Source: Sinomonas sp. ASV486
Lineage (GTDB): Bacteria > Actinomycetota > Actinomycetes > Actinomycetales > Micrococcaceae
Assembly: GCF_030908215.1 (NCBI RefSeq)
Contig: NZ_JAVFJK010000013.1
Coordinates: 5,528 to 69,527, forward strand
Direction: 5' to 3'
Length of the DNA: 64,000 nt
The notes beneath the pieces are model-generated. The model saw only the letters and a list, made by a program, of their open reading frames with translations, searched no databases and was not told the origin of the DNA. Below are positions 36,133-44,888 of this stretch, piece after piece. Each line of letters begins with the position of its first letter. Position 1 is the first letter of the stretch. The position numbers and the translations under genes are program-made.

Positions 36133-36783
36133 ATGTCCCGCATCGCCATCATCGGAGGCCACGGCAAGGTGGCCCTCCTCCTCGCGCCCCTGCTCGTGGC
36201 ACGCGGGGACGAGGTCACGTCGATCGTCCGCAGCGCGGAGCAGGTCGGGGACGTCGAGGCGACGGGCGCCACGGCGGTCGTCGCCGACATTGAGAACCTC
36301 GACGGGGCCGGACTTGCGGAAGTCCTGGCCGGGCACGACGCCGTGGTGTGGTCCGCCGGTGCGGGCGGCGGGAACCCTGCCCGCACCTACGCCGTTGATC
36401 GCGATGCCGCGATCCGGTCGATGAAGGCCGCCGCGACCGCCGGCGTGCCGCGGTACATCATGGTCTCCTACCTCGGCGCCCGACCCCACCACGGGGTGCC
36501 GGAATCGAACCCGTTCTTCCACTACGCGGAGGCCAAGGCCGCCGCGGACGAGCATCTGCGCGGCACGTCCCTCGACTGGACCATCCTCGGGCCCTCTTCC
36601 CTCACCCTCGAGCCGGGCACGGGGAAGATCGACCTCGCGGACTCAGGGGACTCCCGCAGCGTGAGCCGCGCTGACGTCGCCGCGGTTGCGGCCGCCACGC
36701 TCCGCGAGCCGCGCACCGTGCGTCTGTTCGTCGGTTTCAACAGCGGGCAGACGCCCATCGAGGAAGCCCTCGGCTCGCTCTGA
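36133..36783 (+). CDS. NAD(P)-binding atypical SDR (NmrA/YwnB-like)
   Basis: 216 aa. GGHGKVALLLAPLLVARGDEVTSIVRS carries the GxxGxxA variant of the Rossmann loop with Arg for NADP. YIMVSYLGARPHHGVPESNPFFHYAEAKAAADEHLRGTSLDWTILGPSSLT follows the atypical extended-SDR pattern of NAD(P)H-sensing or quinone-reductase-like proteins. Catalysis is uncertain. ATG 36133 has GGAAGG nine bases upstream. Confidence 0.87.
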   Translation: MSRIAIIGGHGKVALLLAPLLVARGDEVTSIVRSAEQVGDVEATGATAVVADIENLDGAGLAEVLAGHDAVVWSAGAGGGNPARTYAVDRDAAIRSMKAAATAGVPRYIMVSYLGARPHHGVPESNPFFHYAEAKAAADEHLRGTSLDWTILGPSSLTLEPGTGKIDLADSGDSRSVSRADVAAVAAATLREPRTVRLFVGFNSGQTPIEEALGSL

Positions 36784-36881
36784 CGCGAGCCCGGGGCACG
36801 CCCTGAAGCGACCGCACGCCCACGCCCCAGCTGGCCCGGTACTGTGGCCACAACAGGTCGTCCTTCCCTCAGGAGCACATC

Positions 36882-37310
36882 ATGACTGGACCCATCGTCG
36901 TCGGCGTCGACGGAAGCGCGACTGCGAACCGCGCGGCGGAGGAGGCTCGCAACCTCGCGGTGGCGCTCGGTGTGCCGCTGCGCGTGATCTCGGCCTTCGA
37001 CACGGACAACACCGAGGTCCTCGGCAGCGGCAGCGACACCTGGATCGTCTCCGACGCTGACACGACGGTGTCCATCGCGAAGAACGTCGCGCATGCACTC
37101 GAGGCGCCGGGCCTCACCGTCACCTACGGCGCGGTGCGCGGCAAGCCGGCCGAGGCCATCATTGCCGAGGCCGAACGCGTCGATGCGCGGATGATCGTGG
37201 TGGGCAACCGTGGCATGCAGGGCCTCACCCGGATTCTGGGCAGCGTGGCCAACACAGTGGCGCACTCCGCCCCGTGCGACGTCTACATCGTCAAGACCGT
37301 CGGCATCTGA
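36882..37310 (+). CDS. Universal stress protein
   Basis: 142 aa, single UspA domain. GPIVVGVDGSATANRAAEEARNLAVALGVPL at the start, then the ATP-binding motif VVGNRGMQGLTRILGSVANTVAHSAPCDVYIVK (G-x2-G-x9-G-S form), so it probably binds ATP. The degenerate SDR begins eight bases after it. AGGAGCACATC precedes the ATG. Confidence 0.93.
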   Translation: MTGPIVVGVDGSATANRAAEEARNLAVALGVPLRVISAFDTDNTEVLGSGSDTWIVSDADTTVSIAKNVAHALEAPGLTVTYGAVRGKPAEAIIAEAERVDARMIVVGNRGMQGLTRILGSVANTVAHSAPCDVYIVKTVGI

Positions 37311-37318
37311 GCCTTGCC

Positions 37319-37984
37319 ATGGGGGCCCGACCTCGTTGGGAGAGGCTCGACGGGCAGACCGTCGTCGTCACCGGCGGCACCACGGGCATCGGCTACTTCA
37401 CCGCGGAGGAGTTCGCCCGGTTCGGGGCCAGCGTGATCATCACCGCGCGCAGCCCCGGGCGTGGAGCCGCGGCGGAGGCGAGCCTCCGCGCCCGCGTGCC
37501 GGGCGCCGTCGTGCGTACCGAGGCACTCGATCTGGCGAGCCTCGCCTCGACGCACGACGCCGCCGCGCGCCTCGCGCGGCTCCCCCGCCTCGACGCGTGC
37601 CTCGGATTCGAGCTCGCGCGCAGGCTCGGGGGCACCTCCGCGTCCTCGGTCGTGGTCCATCCCGGCACGGCGATGGATGCCCTCTCGCCTGCCCTCTCCG
37701 GGGTGAGCACGAACCAGCCGGACGTCCTGACGGGCGCGCTCGCTGGCCTCCGCCCGCTGCTGCGCCTGTTCGGCCACGGAAAGGACCGCGCTGCCTGCAC
37801 CCTCGTCACCGCCGTTGCCGGCCGCGAGGTGGCGAACGGCGAGTACTGGGGTCCTTCGGGGCCCTTCCAGCTCCGCGGGCGCCCCGCACGCCACACGCCC
37901 CGTGCATCGGCCGTGGATCCCGGAGCCGCCGCACGGCTCGTGGCCCGCGCCGAAGAGCTGACGGGCGCCCGGCTCTCCGTGTGA
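37319..37984 (+). pseudogene. SDR with internal deletion of the catalytic core
   Basis: 221 aa. The cofactor half is intact: VVVTGGTTGIGYFTAEEFARFGASVIITARSPGRG. The sequence then jumps from LPRLDACL (where family members read LDALVLNAG) to GFELARRLGGTSASSVVVHPGTAMDALSP. The NAG motif, catalytic Ser and YxxxK, roughly 90 residues in related ~310-aa SDRs, are missing while the frame is kept. It therefore cannot be a normal dehydrogenase: either an in-frame-deletion pseudogene or a cofactor-binding relic. Start ATG 37319. Confidence 0.7.
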
Positions 37985-38114
37985 AGCGGCCGCTGCCCCG
38001 TCACCAAGCTGCAGTGGGCCGGCCCGGTGAGGCCGACATCACAGGACCGTCACAACTCGCCGACGGCGCCCGGGGGTGCCCCGCCCGGCGGCCCGCGCAT
38101 GATAACCGTTGAAC

Positions 38115-38426
38115 ATGAGCAACTGGGACAGCGAATACGAGCGGACCGTCGCCTCGCAGCCGGTCACCGAGTCGGACCGCAACTCGGAGGTGCTGCGCAT
38201 TCCGGGGAGCGCGCTGACAGCCTTCCCCATCACGCCGGAGGTCGTGACGATCTCCGTCAACGGTGCGGAGCGTTCGGTCCTGTGGAGCCCGCGAAGCAAC
38301 GATCGCCGCTCGGGCACCCTTGCCGTGGGGATCGACATCATGAGCGCGCTCCCTGTCAGCGAGCCGGTTCGGATCGGCGTCAAGGACGGCGTGTTCCACC
38401 TGCAGCCGGCGCTGCTCGCCGCCTGA
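38115..38426 (+). CDS. Small hypothetical protein
   Basis: 103 aa, MSNWDSEYERTVASQPVTESD to LQPALLAA. Mostly beta in character (ALTAFPITPEVVTISVNGAERSVLWSPRS; VRIGVKDGVFHLQPAL). No signal peptide, membrane helix or known motif. The ATG at 38115 is chosen over the TTG at 38109. No clear ribosome site, so moderate support; third-position GC fits a real gene. Confidence 0.5.
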   Translation: MSNWDSEYERTVASQPVTESDRNSEVLRIPGSALTAFPITPEVVTISVNGAERSVLWSPRSNDRRSGTLAVGIDIMSALPVSEPVRIGVKDGVFHLQPALLAA

Positions 38427-38799
38427 TTCCCGCGCCTCGGGCTCGCGTACGGGTCCCCATCGCCCCGCACGCTGCGCCGCTCGGGCCCTCGGCGAGCTCG
38501 GGCGCGAGAAATGTCGGACCCCTGAGGTCTCCTGAAAGTGCAGCCGGCCCCTCGCGGGCCGGCTGCACCACCGCCGCTGGGTCGGGACAGGATGCAGCGC
38601 GCGGGGAGACGTCCGGGACGGCGAATATGGGGGGCCGCCCCGGGCGTTCACCCTGCCTGAAGGCCTCTGGGCTGTGCTTGTGGTGCCTCGCGCGCTGCCT
38701 GTGGGGCGTCGGTCCGTCGCCGCGTCCGCAGGCCGGCTCCCGGGCGTCACGCCGCGCCGAGGCCTTGCCGCCCTGCCCGCGGGCGCCCCACAGTGGAGC
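38427..38799. other. Gene-free stretch of 373 bases
   Basis: Contains the perfect hairpin at 38538-38568 and otherwise GC-rich sequence with no ORF of family-like character. The ORF in frame upstream of the RibD-like protein (from 38674) is Arg/Pro-rich and looks non-coding. Confidence 0.5.
38538..38568 (+). terminator. Perfect 13-bp hairpin
   Basis: GTGCAGCCGGCCC (38538-38550), loop CTCGC, GGGCCGGCTGCAC (38556-38568), about 110 bases after the small gene ending at 38426. Terminator-like; alternatively part of an untranslated leader for the gene at 38800. Confidence 0.55.
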
Positions 38800-39354
38800 A
38801 TGGGCCTGCTCCACTACATGAACATCGCATCTCTCGACGGCTACATCGCGGACCGCGAGGGCAGGTTCGACTGGGCCCGGCCGGACGACGACGTCCATGC
38901 GGCGGTCAATGACCTCCTGCGAACGGTCAGCACATACCTCTACGGACGCCGGGTCTACGAGGTGATGCGCGTCTGGGATGATCCCGGCATCGCAACGGAC
39001 GCACCCGCCGTCGTGCGTGACTTCTCCCACATCTGGCGCGCTGCGGAGAAGATCGTCTACTCACGCACGCTCGCGGACGTCGATACCGAGCGCACGCGGC
39101 TCGAGCGTGGGCTCGACCCGGACATGGTCCGTGCCCTCAAGCGGGGCTCGGCCGCGGATCTCGCGATCGGCGGCCCGGGCCTCGCCGCGGCCGCGTTCGC
39201 GGAGGGCCTCGTGGACCGCGTCCATCTGTTCATCGCCCCGGTCACGGTGGGTGGCGGCACCCCCGCGCTTGCCGATCAGAGGCTCGATCTCTCGCTCAAG
39301 GAGGAGCGCAGGATCGGACGCTTCGTGTACCTGCACTACGGGGTGCGGATGTAG
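38800..39354 (+). CDS. RibD C-terminal/dihydrofolate reductase-like protein
   Basis: 184 aa from ATG 38800. LLHYMNIASLDGYIADREGRFDWARPDDDVHAAVNDLLRTVSTYLYGRRVYEVM is the pterin/NADPH fold N-terminus of the bacterial dihydrofolate reductase-like family. IAIGGPGLAAAAFAEGLVDRVHLFIAPVTVGGGTPAL is the NADPH-binding motif (here DLAIGGPGL). A standalone reductase, substrate unknown; such proteins are common singletons in actinobacteria. No strong ribosome site. Confidence 0.86.
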   Translation: MGLLHYMNIASLDGYIADREGRFDWARPDDDVHAAVNDLLRTVSTYLYGRRVYEVMRVWDDPGIATDAPAVVRDFSHIWRAAEKIVYSRTLADVDTERTRLERGLDPDMVRALKRGSAADLAIGGPGLAAAAFAEGLVDRVHLFIAPVTVGGGTPALADQRLDLSLKEERRIGRFVYLHYGVRM

Positions 39355-39485
39355 GCACGGAAACCCCGCCTCGCGCCCGGCGCACCACCGTGGGCCTCAC
39401 GGGAACCTCGGCGTGCCGTTTTCCAGAACATGATCTAATGCTCTGGTGCCGTGGTCGCGGTGCAGGGTGAGAAGGCAGGGCATCA

Positions 39486-41672
39486 ATGGTGGAAGCGGGC
39501 GTTCCCGAAGGTCAGTACTGGTTCGTCGGGTCGAACTCGGCAGACCAGGAGCCCCGGGACCAGACCGAACGGTTCATCTCCCAGCACATCTGGGAGAACG
39601 GCTTCGAGGACCGCTACCTGGACACCGTGAAGTCCATGAAGGTCGGCGACCAGATCGCCCTCAAGAGCACCTACGTCCGCCGCAAGTCCCTCCCCTTCGA
39701 CCCCAAGGGCCATGCCGTCCCCGTCATGGCCATCAAGGCGATCGGCGTGATCACCGCCAACCCGGGTGACGGGCGCAAGATCGGCGTGGACTGGACCCGC
39801 GTCGACCGCCCGCGCGAGTGGTACTTCTACACGGGCCGCCACACCATCTGGAAGGTCACCCCGGGCCACTGGATGCGCGAGGAGCTCCTCCGCTTCGCGT
39901 TCTGGGGCCAGCGGCAGGACACTGACCGCTTCCGCAACGACCCCGCCTGGGCCAAGCGCTTCGGCGACGTGGACCCGAAGCCCGAGCAGCGTTTCGAGTG
40001 GACGGCGTTCTACGAGGCGATGGCGACGGCGCTCCTGGCGTTCCGCAACCGCCGCACCGAACTGCTGGGCCACCTCCGCGAGATGCAGGAACGCCACGAG
40101 GAACTCGGCTTCCTCATGGACCGGGACTGGCGGGACAACCCCGTGCCGCTCAAGGACATCTGCCCGTTCACCGTGATGGGCACGTTCAACCGGGGCACCA
40201 CGCCTGCCAAGCGCACGGCAATCGCGTCCGACTGGGCGGAGTTCCTCGGCGTCACCGTCCCTGCCCCCACGGGCTTCGACGGCATCCCGCTGCTCAACAA
40301 CCAGAACTCGTGGTTCTTCCCGCCCGCCGGCACGCGCCAGCGCGACGACATCGAGAGCCTGTGGGACGTCCTCGCGTCGGCCTTGGCGGCAGCGGATTCG
40401 AGCGAGGACCATGAGCGCCTGCGCCTCGCCAACGCCTACGATCGGGCCCGCGACATCTACCGCGTGGGCACGAAGCTCACGATGGGCCTCTTCTGGATCC
40501 GCCCGTGGAACTATCTCCCGCTGGACGGCCGCTCACGCCAGTACCTCAAGACCGAGCTCATGCTCGACCAGGACTTCTTCACGGCCGACGGCACCGCGTA
40601 CGTGACGCTGCTGGACACGCTCGCCTCGAAGTTCGAAGACCCGCAGTTCGCGGTCCATTCCTTCCCCGAGCTGTCCTGGACGGCGTACCTCGAGCGCTAC
40701 GGCCATGGCGCCCACACCGAGGCGACCGAGGGCGATGCACCCGAGCCCGAGGACGATCCGACGCCGATGTCCCCGCAGGCCAGCTACACGGTCCGCGACA
40801 TCGTCACGGACGGCTGCTTCATCGGCGAGTCGGACCTCAACGGCTACCTCGCACGGTGGCGGTCCAAGAAGAACCTCATCCTCCAGGGCCCTCCCGGAAC
40901 GGGCAAGACGTGGCTCGCCCGGCGCCTCGCGTACGCGCTCATCGGCACGAAAGACAACAAGTCGGCGCTGCGCGCCACCCAGTTCCACCCGAACTCGAGC
41001 TACGAGGACTTCGTACGCGGCTGGCGTCCGGGCTCTGACGGCAAGCTGACCCTCGTCGACGGGCCGTTCCTCGAGATGGTTGAGCGGGCCAACGCCAACC
41101 CGGACGTGCCGCATGTGATGCTCATCGAGGAGATCAACCGCGGCAACCCCGTCCAGGTCTTCGGCGAGCTCCTGACGCTCATCGAGGCCGGGAAGCGCTC
41201 CCCGCGCGAGTCCCTCCAGCTGGCCTACCCGCGTTCGGGCACCGAGAGCGTCCACGTGCCGAGCAACCTGTACATCATCGGCACCATGAACCTCGCGGAC
41301 CGCTCGCTCGCGATCATGGACCTCGCGTTCCGACGCCGCTTCGCCTTCGTCTCGCTCGAGCCGAACGTCAACGACGCGTGGCAGACGTGGATGTCGGCAC
41401 GGCACGGCGTCGAGGCGAAGGAGCTCGAACTCGTCCGCTACCGCTTCGAGGCCCTCAACGATCGGATCGCGGACGATCCCTCGCTCGGTTCCGAGTTCCG
41501 GCTCGGCCACTCGTTCGTCACGCCTCCGGCCGAGGAGCGCGTCTCCTCGTTCTCCGACTGGTTCCGCGGCGTCGTCGACACCGAGATCGTCCCGACCCTC
41601 GAGGAGTACTGGTTCGACGATGCGGCGAAGGCCGAGGCCGCCTCGGCTGCCCTCCTCGAAGGCCTCGAGTGA
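39486..41672 (+). CDS. mcrB: McrB: AAA+ GTPase subunit of a type IV restriction system
   Basis: 728 aa. Residues about 10-160 form a PUA/EVE-like putative modified-base reader (QYWFVGSNSADQ; KSMKVGDQIALKSTYVRRKSLPF). After a long middle region comes the McrB-type AAA+ domain: Walker A QGPPGTGKTW (about 466-475), Walker B MLIEEINRG (about 545-553), and GTMNLADRSLAIMDLAFRRRF (about 599-619), where MNxxD is the GTP-specific signature. It would translocate on methylated DNA to drive cleavage by McrC. mcrC overlaps the stop (GTGA). ATG 39486 gives the shortest start that keeps the reader domain. Confidence 0.93.
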   Translation: MVEAGVPEGQYWFVGSNSADQEPRDQTERFISQHIWENGFEDRYLDTVKSMKVGDQIALKSTYVRRKSLPFDPKGHAVPVMAIKAIGVITANPGDGRKIGVDWTRVDRPREWYFYTGRHTIWKVTPGHWMREELLRFAFWGQRQDTDRFRNDPAWAKRFGDVDPKPEQRFEWTAFYEAMATALLAFRNRRTELLGHLREMQERHEELGFLMDRDWRDNPVPLKDICPFTVMGTFNRGTTPAKRTAIASDWAEFLGVTVPAPTGFDGIPLLNNQNSWFFPPAGTRQRDDIESLWDVLASALAAADSSEDHERLRLANAYDRARDIYRVGTKLTMGLFWIRPWNYLPLDGRSRQYLKTELMLDQDFFTADGTAYVTLLDTLASKFEDPQFAVHSFPELSWTAYLERYGHGAHTEATEGDAPEPEDDPTPMSPQASYTVRDIVTDGCFIGESDLNGYLARWRSKKNLILQGPPGTGKTWLARRLAYALIGTKDNKSALRATQFHPNSSYEDFVRGWRPGSDGKLTLVDGPFLEMVERANANPDVPHVMLIEEINRGNPVQVFGELLTLIEAGKRSPRESLQLAYPRSGTESVHVPSNLYIIGTMNLADRSLAIMDLAFRRRFAFVSLEPNVNDAWQTWMSARHGVEAKELELVRYRFEALNDRIADDPSLGSEFRLGHSFVTPPAEERVSSFSDWFRGVVDTEIVPTLEEYWFDDAAKAEAASAALLEGLE

Positions 41673-42841
41673 CCGATCTGCTCCCCGAAGAGGATCTCCT
41701 GGACGCGACAGAGCAGAAGGCGATGTCTGCGGCAGACGGCTCCGTCGTCGTCGCGGGCGGCGTCCGCATCCCCGTCCGCAACGTGTGGCTGCTGCTGCTC
41801 TACGCGTCGGAGTTCTACCAGTCGGGCCCCGAGGCGTTCGACGGCGTCGAGGAGTACCCGGAGAAGCTGCCAGAGCTGCTCGCCGAGCTGCTCATCGCGA
41901 GCACCGAGGACCGCCTGCGGAGGCCGCTGACGCCGTCGTTCTCGAAGACGTCGCGGGACCTCTCCCGCGTCCGGGGCGGGATCGACACGCTCCGCACCGA
42001 GTCGCACCAGCTCCTCTCGCGCGGGCTCGTCGCGTGCCGGTTCGAAGAGCTCACCGTCGACACCCCCCGCAACCGCCTCATCCGTACCGCGCTCGACTCG
42101 ATCGCGCGCCTGTGCGAGGACGAGGACCTCGTGCGCCGATGCCAGGGCCAGTCCCAGCGGCTCGCCCGGCTCGGGGTCGGCGTCATCGACCTCCGCGCCC
42201 GCCAGCGCGACGCCGAGGTGCGACTCACCCGCAACGACCAGCGTGACCGGTCCGTACTGCTCGCGGCCCGCCTTGCACTCCAGCTTTCCCTGCCCTTCGG
42301 CCGCAGCAACCCGGGGCACGGGCGCGGTGCCCTCGACGAGCGCCAGTTCCGGAACCTGTTCGAGCGGGCGGTCGGCGGCTTCTACTCGATCCATGGGCGC
42401 CCGCGCGGCTGGTCGGTGCAGCGCGGCCGCAAGGTGGGCTGGAAGACGAGCGAGGCGACCCTGGGGATGGCGGCCGTCCTTCCGCACATGGTGACGGACG
42501 TCTGGATCGACGTGCCGACGCGGGGCCGGCGCCTCATCGTCGACACGAAATTCACCGCTGCGCTGCGTCCTGGCCGGTTCGCACGGGAAACGCTCAGCTC
42601 GGGCCACCTGTACGAGCTGTACGCCTACGTGCGGGAGCAGGAGTCCGGCACCGACCCGGCCTCGCTCACCGCCGGGGGACTCCTGCTGTACCCGTCCACG
42701 GGCACTGCCCTGGCGGAGTCGTTCATCTCCTCGGGCCACCGCCTGGGCGCGGCGACTGTGGACCTCTCCGTGTCCTCGGTCCTCGTCCGGGAGCAGCTCA
42801 TCGACGCGGTCACCCCCTACCTGGGCCCGCGCAAGCCTTAG
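41669..42841 (+). CDS. mcrC: McrC: nuclease subunit of the type IV restriction system
   Basis: 390 aa, starting at the GTG within the mcrB stop overlap. The N-terminal half (IPVRNVWLLLLYASEFYQSG; LRTESHQLLSRGLVACRFEELTVDTPRNRLIRTAL) is the McrC bridging domain typical of the group. The PD-(D/E)xK nuclease lies at the C-terminal part: MVTDVWIDVPTRGRRLIVDTKFT, with Asp and the D-x-K motif. Together with McrB it cuts modified foreign DNA. Its stop overlaps the stop of the convergent MarR gene by two bases, so no terminator separates them. Confidence 0.92.
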   Translation: MTDLLPEEDLLDATEQKAMSAADGSVVVAGGVRIPVRNVWLLLLYASEFYQSGPEAFDGVEEYPEKLPELLAELLIASTEDRLRRPLTPSFSKTSRDLSRVRGGIDTLRTESHQLLSRGLVACRFEELTVDTPRNRLIRTALDSIARLCEDEDLVRRCQGQSQRLARLGVGVIDLRARQRDAEVRLTRNDQRDRSVLLAARLALQLSLPFGRSNPGHGRGALDERQFRNLFERAVGGFYSIHGRPRGWSVQRGRKVGWKTSEATLGMAAVLPHMVTDVWIDVPTRGRRLIVDTKFTAALRPGRFARETLSSGHLYELYAYVREQESGTDPASLTAGGLLLYPSTGTALAESFISSGHRLGAATVDLSVSSVLVREQLIDAVTPYLGPRKP

Positions 42842-43332
42842 GGGGCGCGGTAGCCCACGTGGACCTCGGTGTCGAGGCCTCGCAGGGAGCTCAGCTTCAC
42901 GAGGAGACCGAAAAGCTCGGCTGTCTGCTCCGCGGTGAGGCCCTCGACAATCGCGGCCTCCTGCGCCTCGGCTGAGTGCCGCAGTGAGCGGAGCACGCTG
43001 GTCCCGGACTCGGTGAGTCGCAGCTCTTGCACCCGCCGGTCGGCCGAGCTCCGCGTCCGGGTGACGAGCCCGGCGCCCTCCAGCCGGTCGATGAGCGCGA
43101 CCACGCGACTCTGGACGGAGCCGAGTCTCCCTGCGAGCTCACGCTGGCTGATACCCGGGGACCGGCCGATGATCCGGATCACGCCGGCCTCCGACGGGGA
43201 AATGCCTAGGCCTCGAGTCTGGTCGGCGAAGAGCTCGGTCGCGTGCGCTCCGAGCTGGGAGAGCAGAAACCCGATGCGGACTCGACCTCGCTTGTCCCCG
43301 AGGGGCACATCTTGCTGGGGACTATCTGGCAT
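42838..43332 (-). CDS. MarR-family transcriptional regulator
   Basis: 164 aa from ATG 43332 (MPDSPQQ). The ATG at 43359 would add nine residues but would almost reach the candidate operator. Winged helix: LGISPSEAGVIRIIGRSPGISQRELAGRLGSVQSRVVALIDRLEGAGLVTRTRSSADRRVQELRLTESG, with the conserved D-R-R wing. Helices 1 and 5-6 form the dimer interface. The divergent membrane protein gene at 43386 and an inverted repeat between them suggest local control. Not obviously related to mcrBC, with which it converges. Confidence 0.88.
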   Translation of the reverse strand: MPDSPQQDVPLGDKRGRVRIGFLLSQLGAHATELFADQTRGLGISPSEAGVIRIIGRSPGISQRELAGRLGSVQSRVVALIDRLEGAGLVTRTRSSADRRVQELRLTESGTSVLRSLRHSAEAQEAAIVEGLTAEQTAELFGLLVKLSSLRGLDTEVHVGYRAP

Positions 43333-43360
43333 AGATCCACGATACAGCATTGACTGCATA

Positions 43361-43375
43361 ATTCATCGTGTGAAT
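43361..43375. promoter_or_regulatory. Candidate MarR operator
   Basis: ATTCA-N5-TGAAT in an AT-rich stretch (43355-43384) between the divergent MarR and membrane-protein genes; flanks extend the symmetry partly (AATTCA / TGAATAATT). MarR operators are typically short AT-rich palindromes in such positions. Confidence 0.4.
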
Positions 43376-43385
43376 AATTATATCT

Positions 43386-44102
43386 ATGACTGATTCAGCA
43401 GCTCCGCTCGTCCACCACGAGGATGCGCGCTTGGGGCGTCGGCCCGACGGCCCGAACGCCGGGATCCTCGCGATCGTCGTGCTCGTGCTCTCGATCGCGT
43501 CGGTCGCCCTGCCTGCCATGGCAGCTGGCACGGCCTACCCCTCGACGTCGGCTGCCTCCGACGCCATCGCGCGCTACTTCAGGGATCACCCCTTCTCAGG
43601 GAACCTCACCGGCTTCCTCGCCTTCGGCGCCTCGGTCCCTCTAGGGATCTACGCTGCGACCACGTACGCGCGCCTCCTCCGGCTCGGCATCCGCGTGCCC
43701 GGCCCCAACATCTCCTTCTACGGCGGCATAGCAGCCTCGGTCATGCTCGGCGCGTCGGGCCTCCTCATCTGGGCCATGGGCCAGTCGGCAGGCGAGGCCC
43801 CCGCAGCCGTCGTGCGCCTCGTCGCGGACGCCGCGTTCGCGCTGGGCGGCTTCGGATTCGCCACGGGCACCGGACTGCTCATCGCCGGCATCGCGGTGCC
43901 CGCCCTCATCCTGCGGCTCACGCCACCATGGCTCGCTTGGGCCGGGCTCGTCCTCGCGGTCTTGGGCGAGATCTCGTTCTTGGGCATGTTCTGGCCGGGA
44001 CTCGACTATCTCCTGCCGATCGTCCGCTTCATCGGGCTGGCCTGGCTCGCCGCAGTCGGCTTCATACTCCCCCGCAACCGCCACCAGGTCCCGAAACGCT
44101 GA
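43386..44102 (+). CDS. DUF4386-like membrane protein
   Basis: 238 aa with six or so hydrophobic segments (AILAIVVLVLSIASVALPAMA; ITGFLAFGASVPLGIYAATTYAR; IAASVMLGASGLLIWAMG; VALLGGFGFATGTGLLIAGIAV; WAGLVLAVLGEISFLGMF; IGLAWLAAVGFILP-like order). The loop DAIARYFRDHPFSGNLTGFL resembles DUF4386-type proteins. Function unknown. Start ATG 43386, 53 bases after the divergent MarR start; the MarR-type operator may control it. Confidence 0.75.
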   Translation: MTDSAAPLVHHEDARLGRRPDGPNAGILAIVVLVLSIASVALPAMAAGTAYPSTSAASDAIARYFRDHPFSGNLTGFLAFGASVPLGIYAATTYARLLRLGIRVPGPNISFYGGIAASVMLGASGLLIWAMGQSAGEAPAAVVRLVADAAFALGGFGFATGTGLLIAGIAVPALILRLTPPWLAWAGLVLAVLGEISFLGMFWPGLDYLLPIVRFIGLAWLAAVGFILPRNRHQVPKR

Positions 44103-44111
44103 AGCTAAGCC

Positions 44112-44314
44112 GTCAATGTCCTCGCCGGCATGGTGCTCATGGGCGCGAGCCTCGCGGCGTACACGTTCGCGTCGTGCTCGGAGACCTGCTCGCCGGTACC
44201 CACTCATCGGGTCAGGCAGTCAACGCGTTCGCCACCGCCTTCTGGCTGCCGGTGGTCGCCGTCGCCCTGCTCCCGGCCACAAACACGGCCTCGGAAGCAA
44301 GCCGGGCACACTGA
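44112..44314 (+). pseudogene. Possible decayed 3' fragment of a membrane transporter gene
   Basis: One frame reads VNVLAGMVLMGASLAAYTFAS up to about 44176; another continues VLGDLLAGTHSSGQAVNAFATAFWLPVVAVALLPATNTASEASRAH to a stop at 44314. Joined by a frameshift they look like the last two helices of an MFS-type exporter. There is no 5' part. Family assignment is weak. Confidence 0.35.
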
Positions 44315-44364
44315 CGAACGTGGAGAGGCCCCCAAAGAAAAATCCGCACGGAAGGAGCACCATC

Positions 44365-44778
44365 ATGGAAACCATCACTGAAGACGTCTTGGACGTTGTG
44401 AACGCGTGGGCAGCGGCCGAACTGGAGGGAGACGTCGAAGCCTACGGCGCCCTGCTCATCGACGATTTCCAAGGCATCGGGCCGGTCGGGTTCGTCCTCG
44501 ACAAGGCACGCTGGGCCCAGCGGCATCTCGGCGACGTGGTCAACGAGGAGTTCGAGATCCTCGAGCCGCACCTGCGCCAGTACGGCGACACGGCCCTCGT
44601 CGAGGCCGTTCAGCGGCAGAAGACCCAGGCCCGCGGGCACGAGGCGAGCGCGTCGTTCCGCGTGCTCATCGTGCTCGTCCGCGACGACGATCGATGGCTC
44701 ATCACGAACATCCAGTTGAGCGGACCGCTCATCCCGCCCGGCGACACCGCATCCTGGCTGCGGGAGCAGAACCGATGA
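44365..44778 (+). CDS. NTF2/SnoaL-like (DUF4440-type) protein
   Basis: 137 aa. Cone-shaped alpha+beta fold: EDVLDVVNAWAAAELEGDVEAYGALLIDDFQGIGPVGFVLDKARWAQRHL, then FEILEPHLRQYGDTALVEAVQRQKTQARGHEASASFRVLIVLVRDDDRWLITNIQLSG. This is the SnoaL/DUF4440 pattern of small ligand-binding or steroid-isomerase-like proteins; no specific activity can be stated. GGAAGGAG precedes ATG 44365. A perfect terminator hairpin follows. Confidence 0.85.
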   Translation: METITEDVLDVVNAWAAAELEGDVEAYGALLIDDFQGIGPVGFVLDKARWAQRHLGDVVNEEFEILEPHLRQYGDTALVEAVQRQKTQARGHEASASFRVLIVLVRDDDRWLITNIQLSGPLIPPGDTASWLREQNR

Positions 44779-44796
44779 GGAGGGCGGAACCCCGGC

Positions 44797-44823
44797 GGGC
44801 AGCGTGTCACTGACACGCTGCCC
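44797..44823 (+). terminator. Perfect 13-bp terminator hairpin
   Basis: GGGCAGCGTGTCA (44797-44809), one base, TGACACGCTGCCC (44811-44823); 18 bases after the NTF2-like gene stop. Confidence 0.7.
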
Positions 44824-44888
44824 GAGGTACAGCGCGGTGAACCGAGTGCCCGCTGGGGTCCTCGCGTCCGGCGTGCGAGGATGGGCGC

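Noticed and set aside
38674-38799. 42-residue N-terminal extension of the RibD-like protein
   Set aside because: Not like the family and lacking a ribosome site; the fold begins at ATG 38800.
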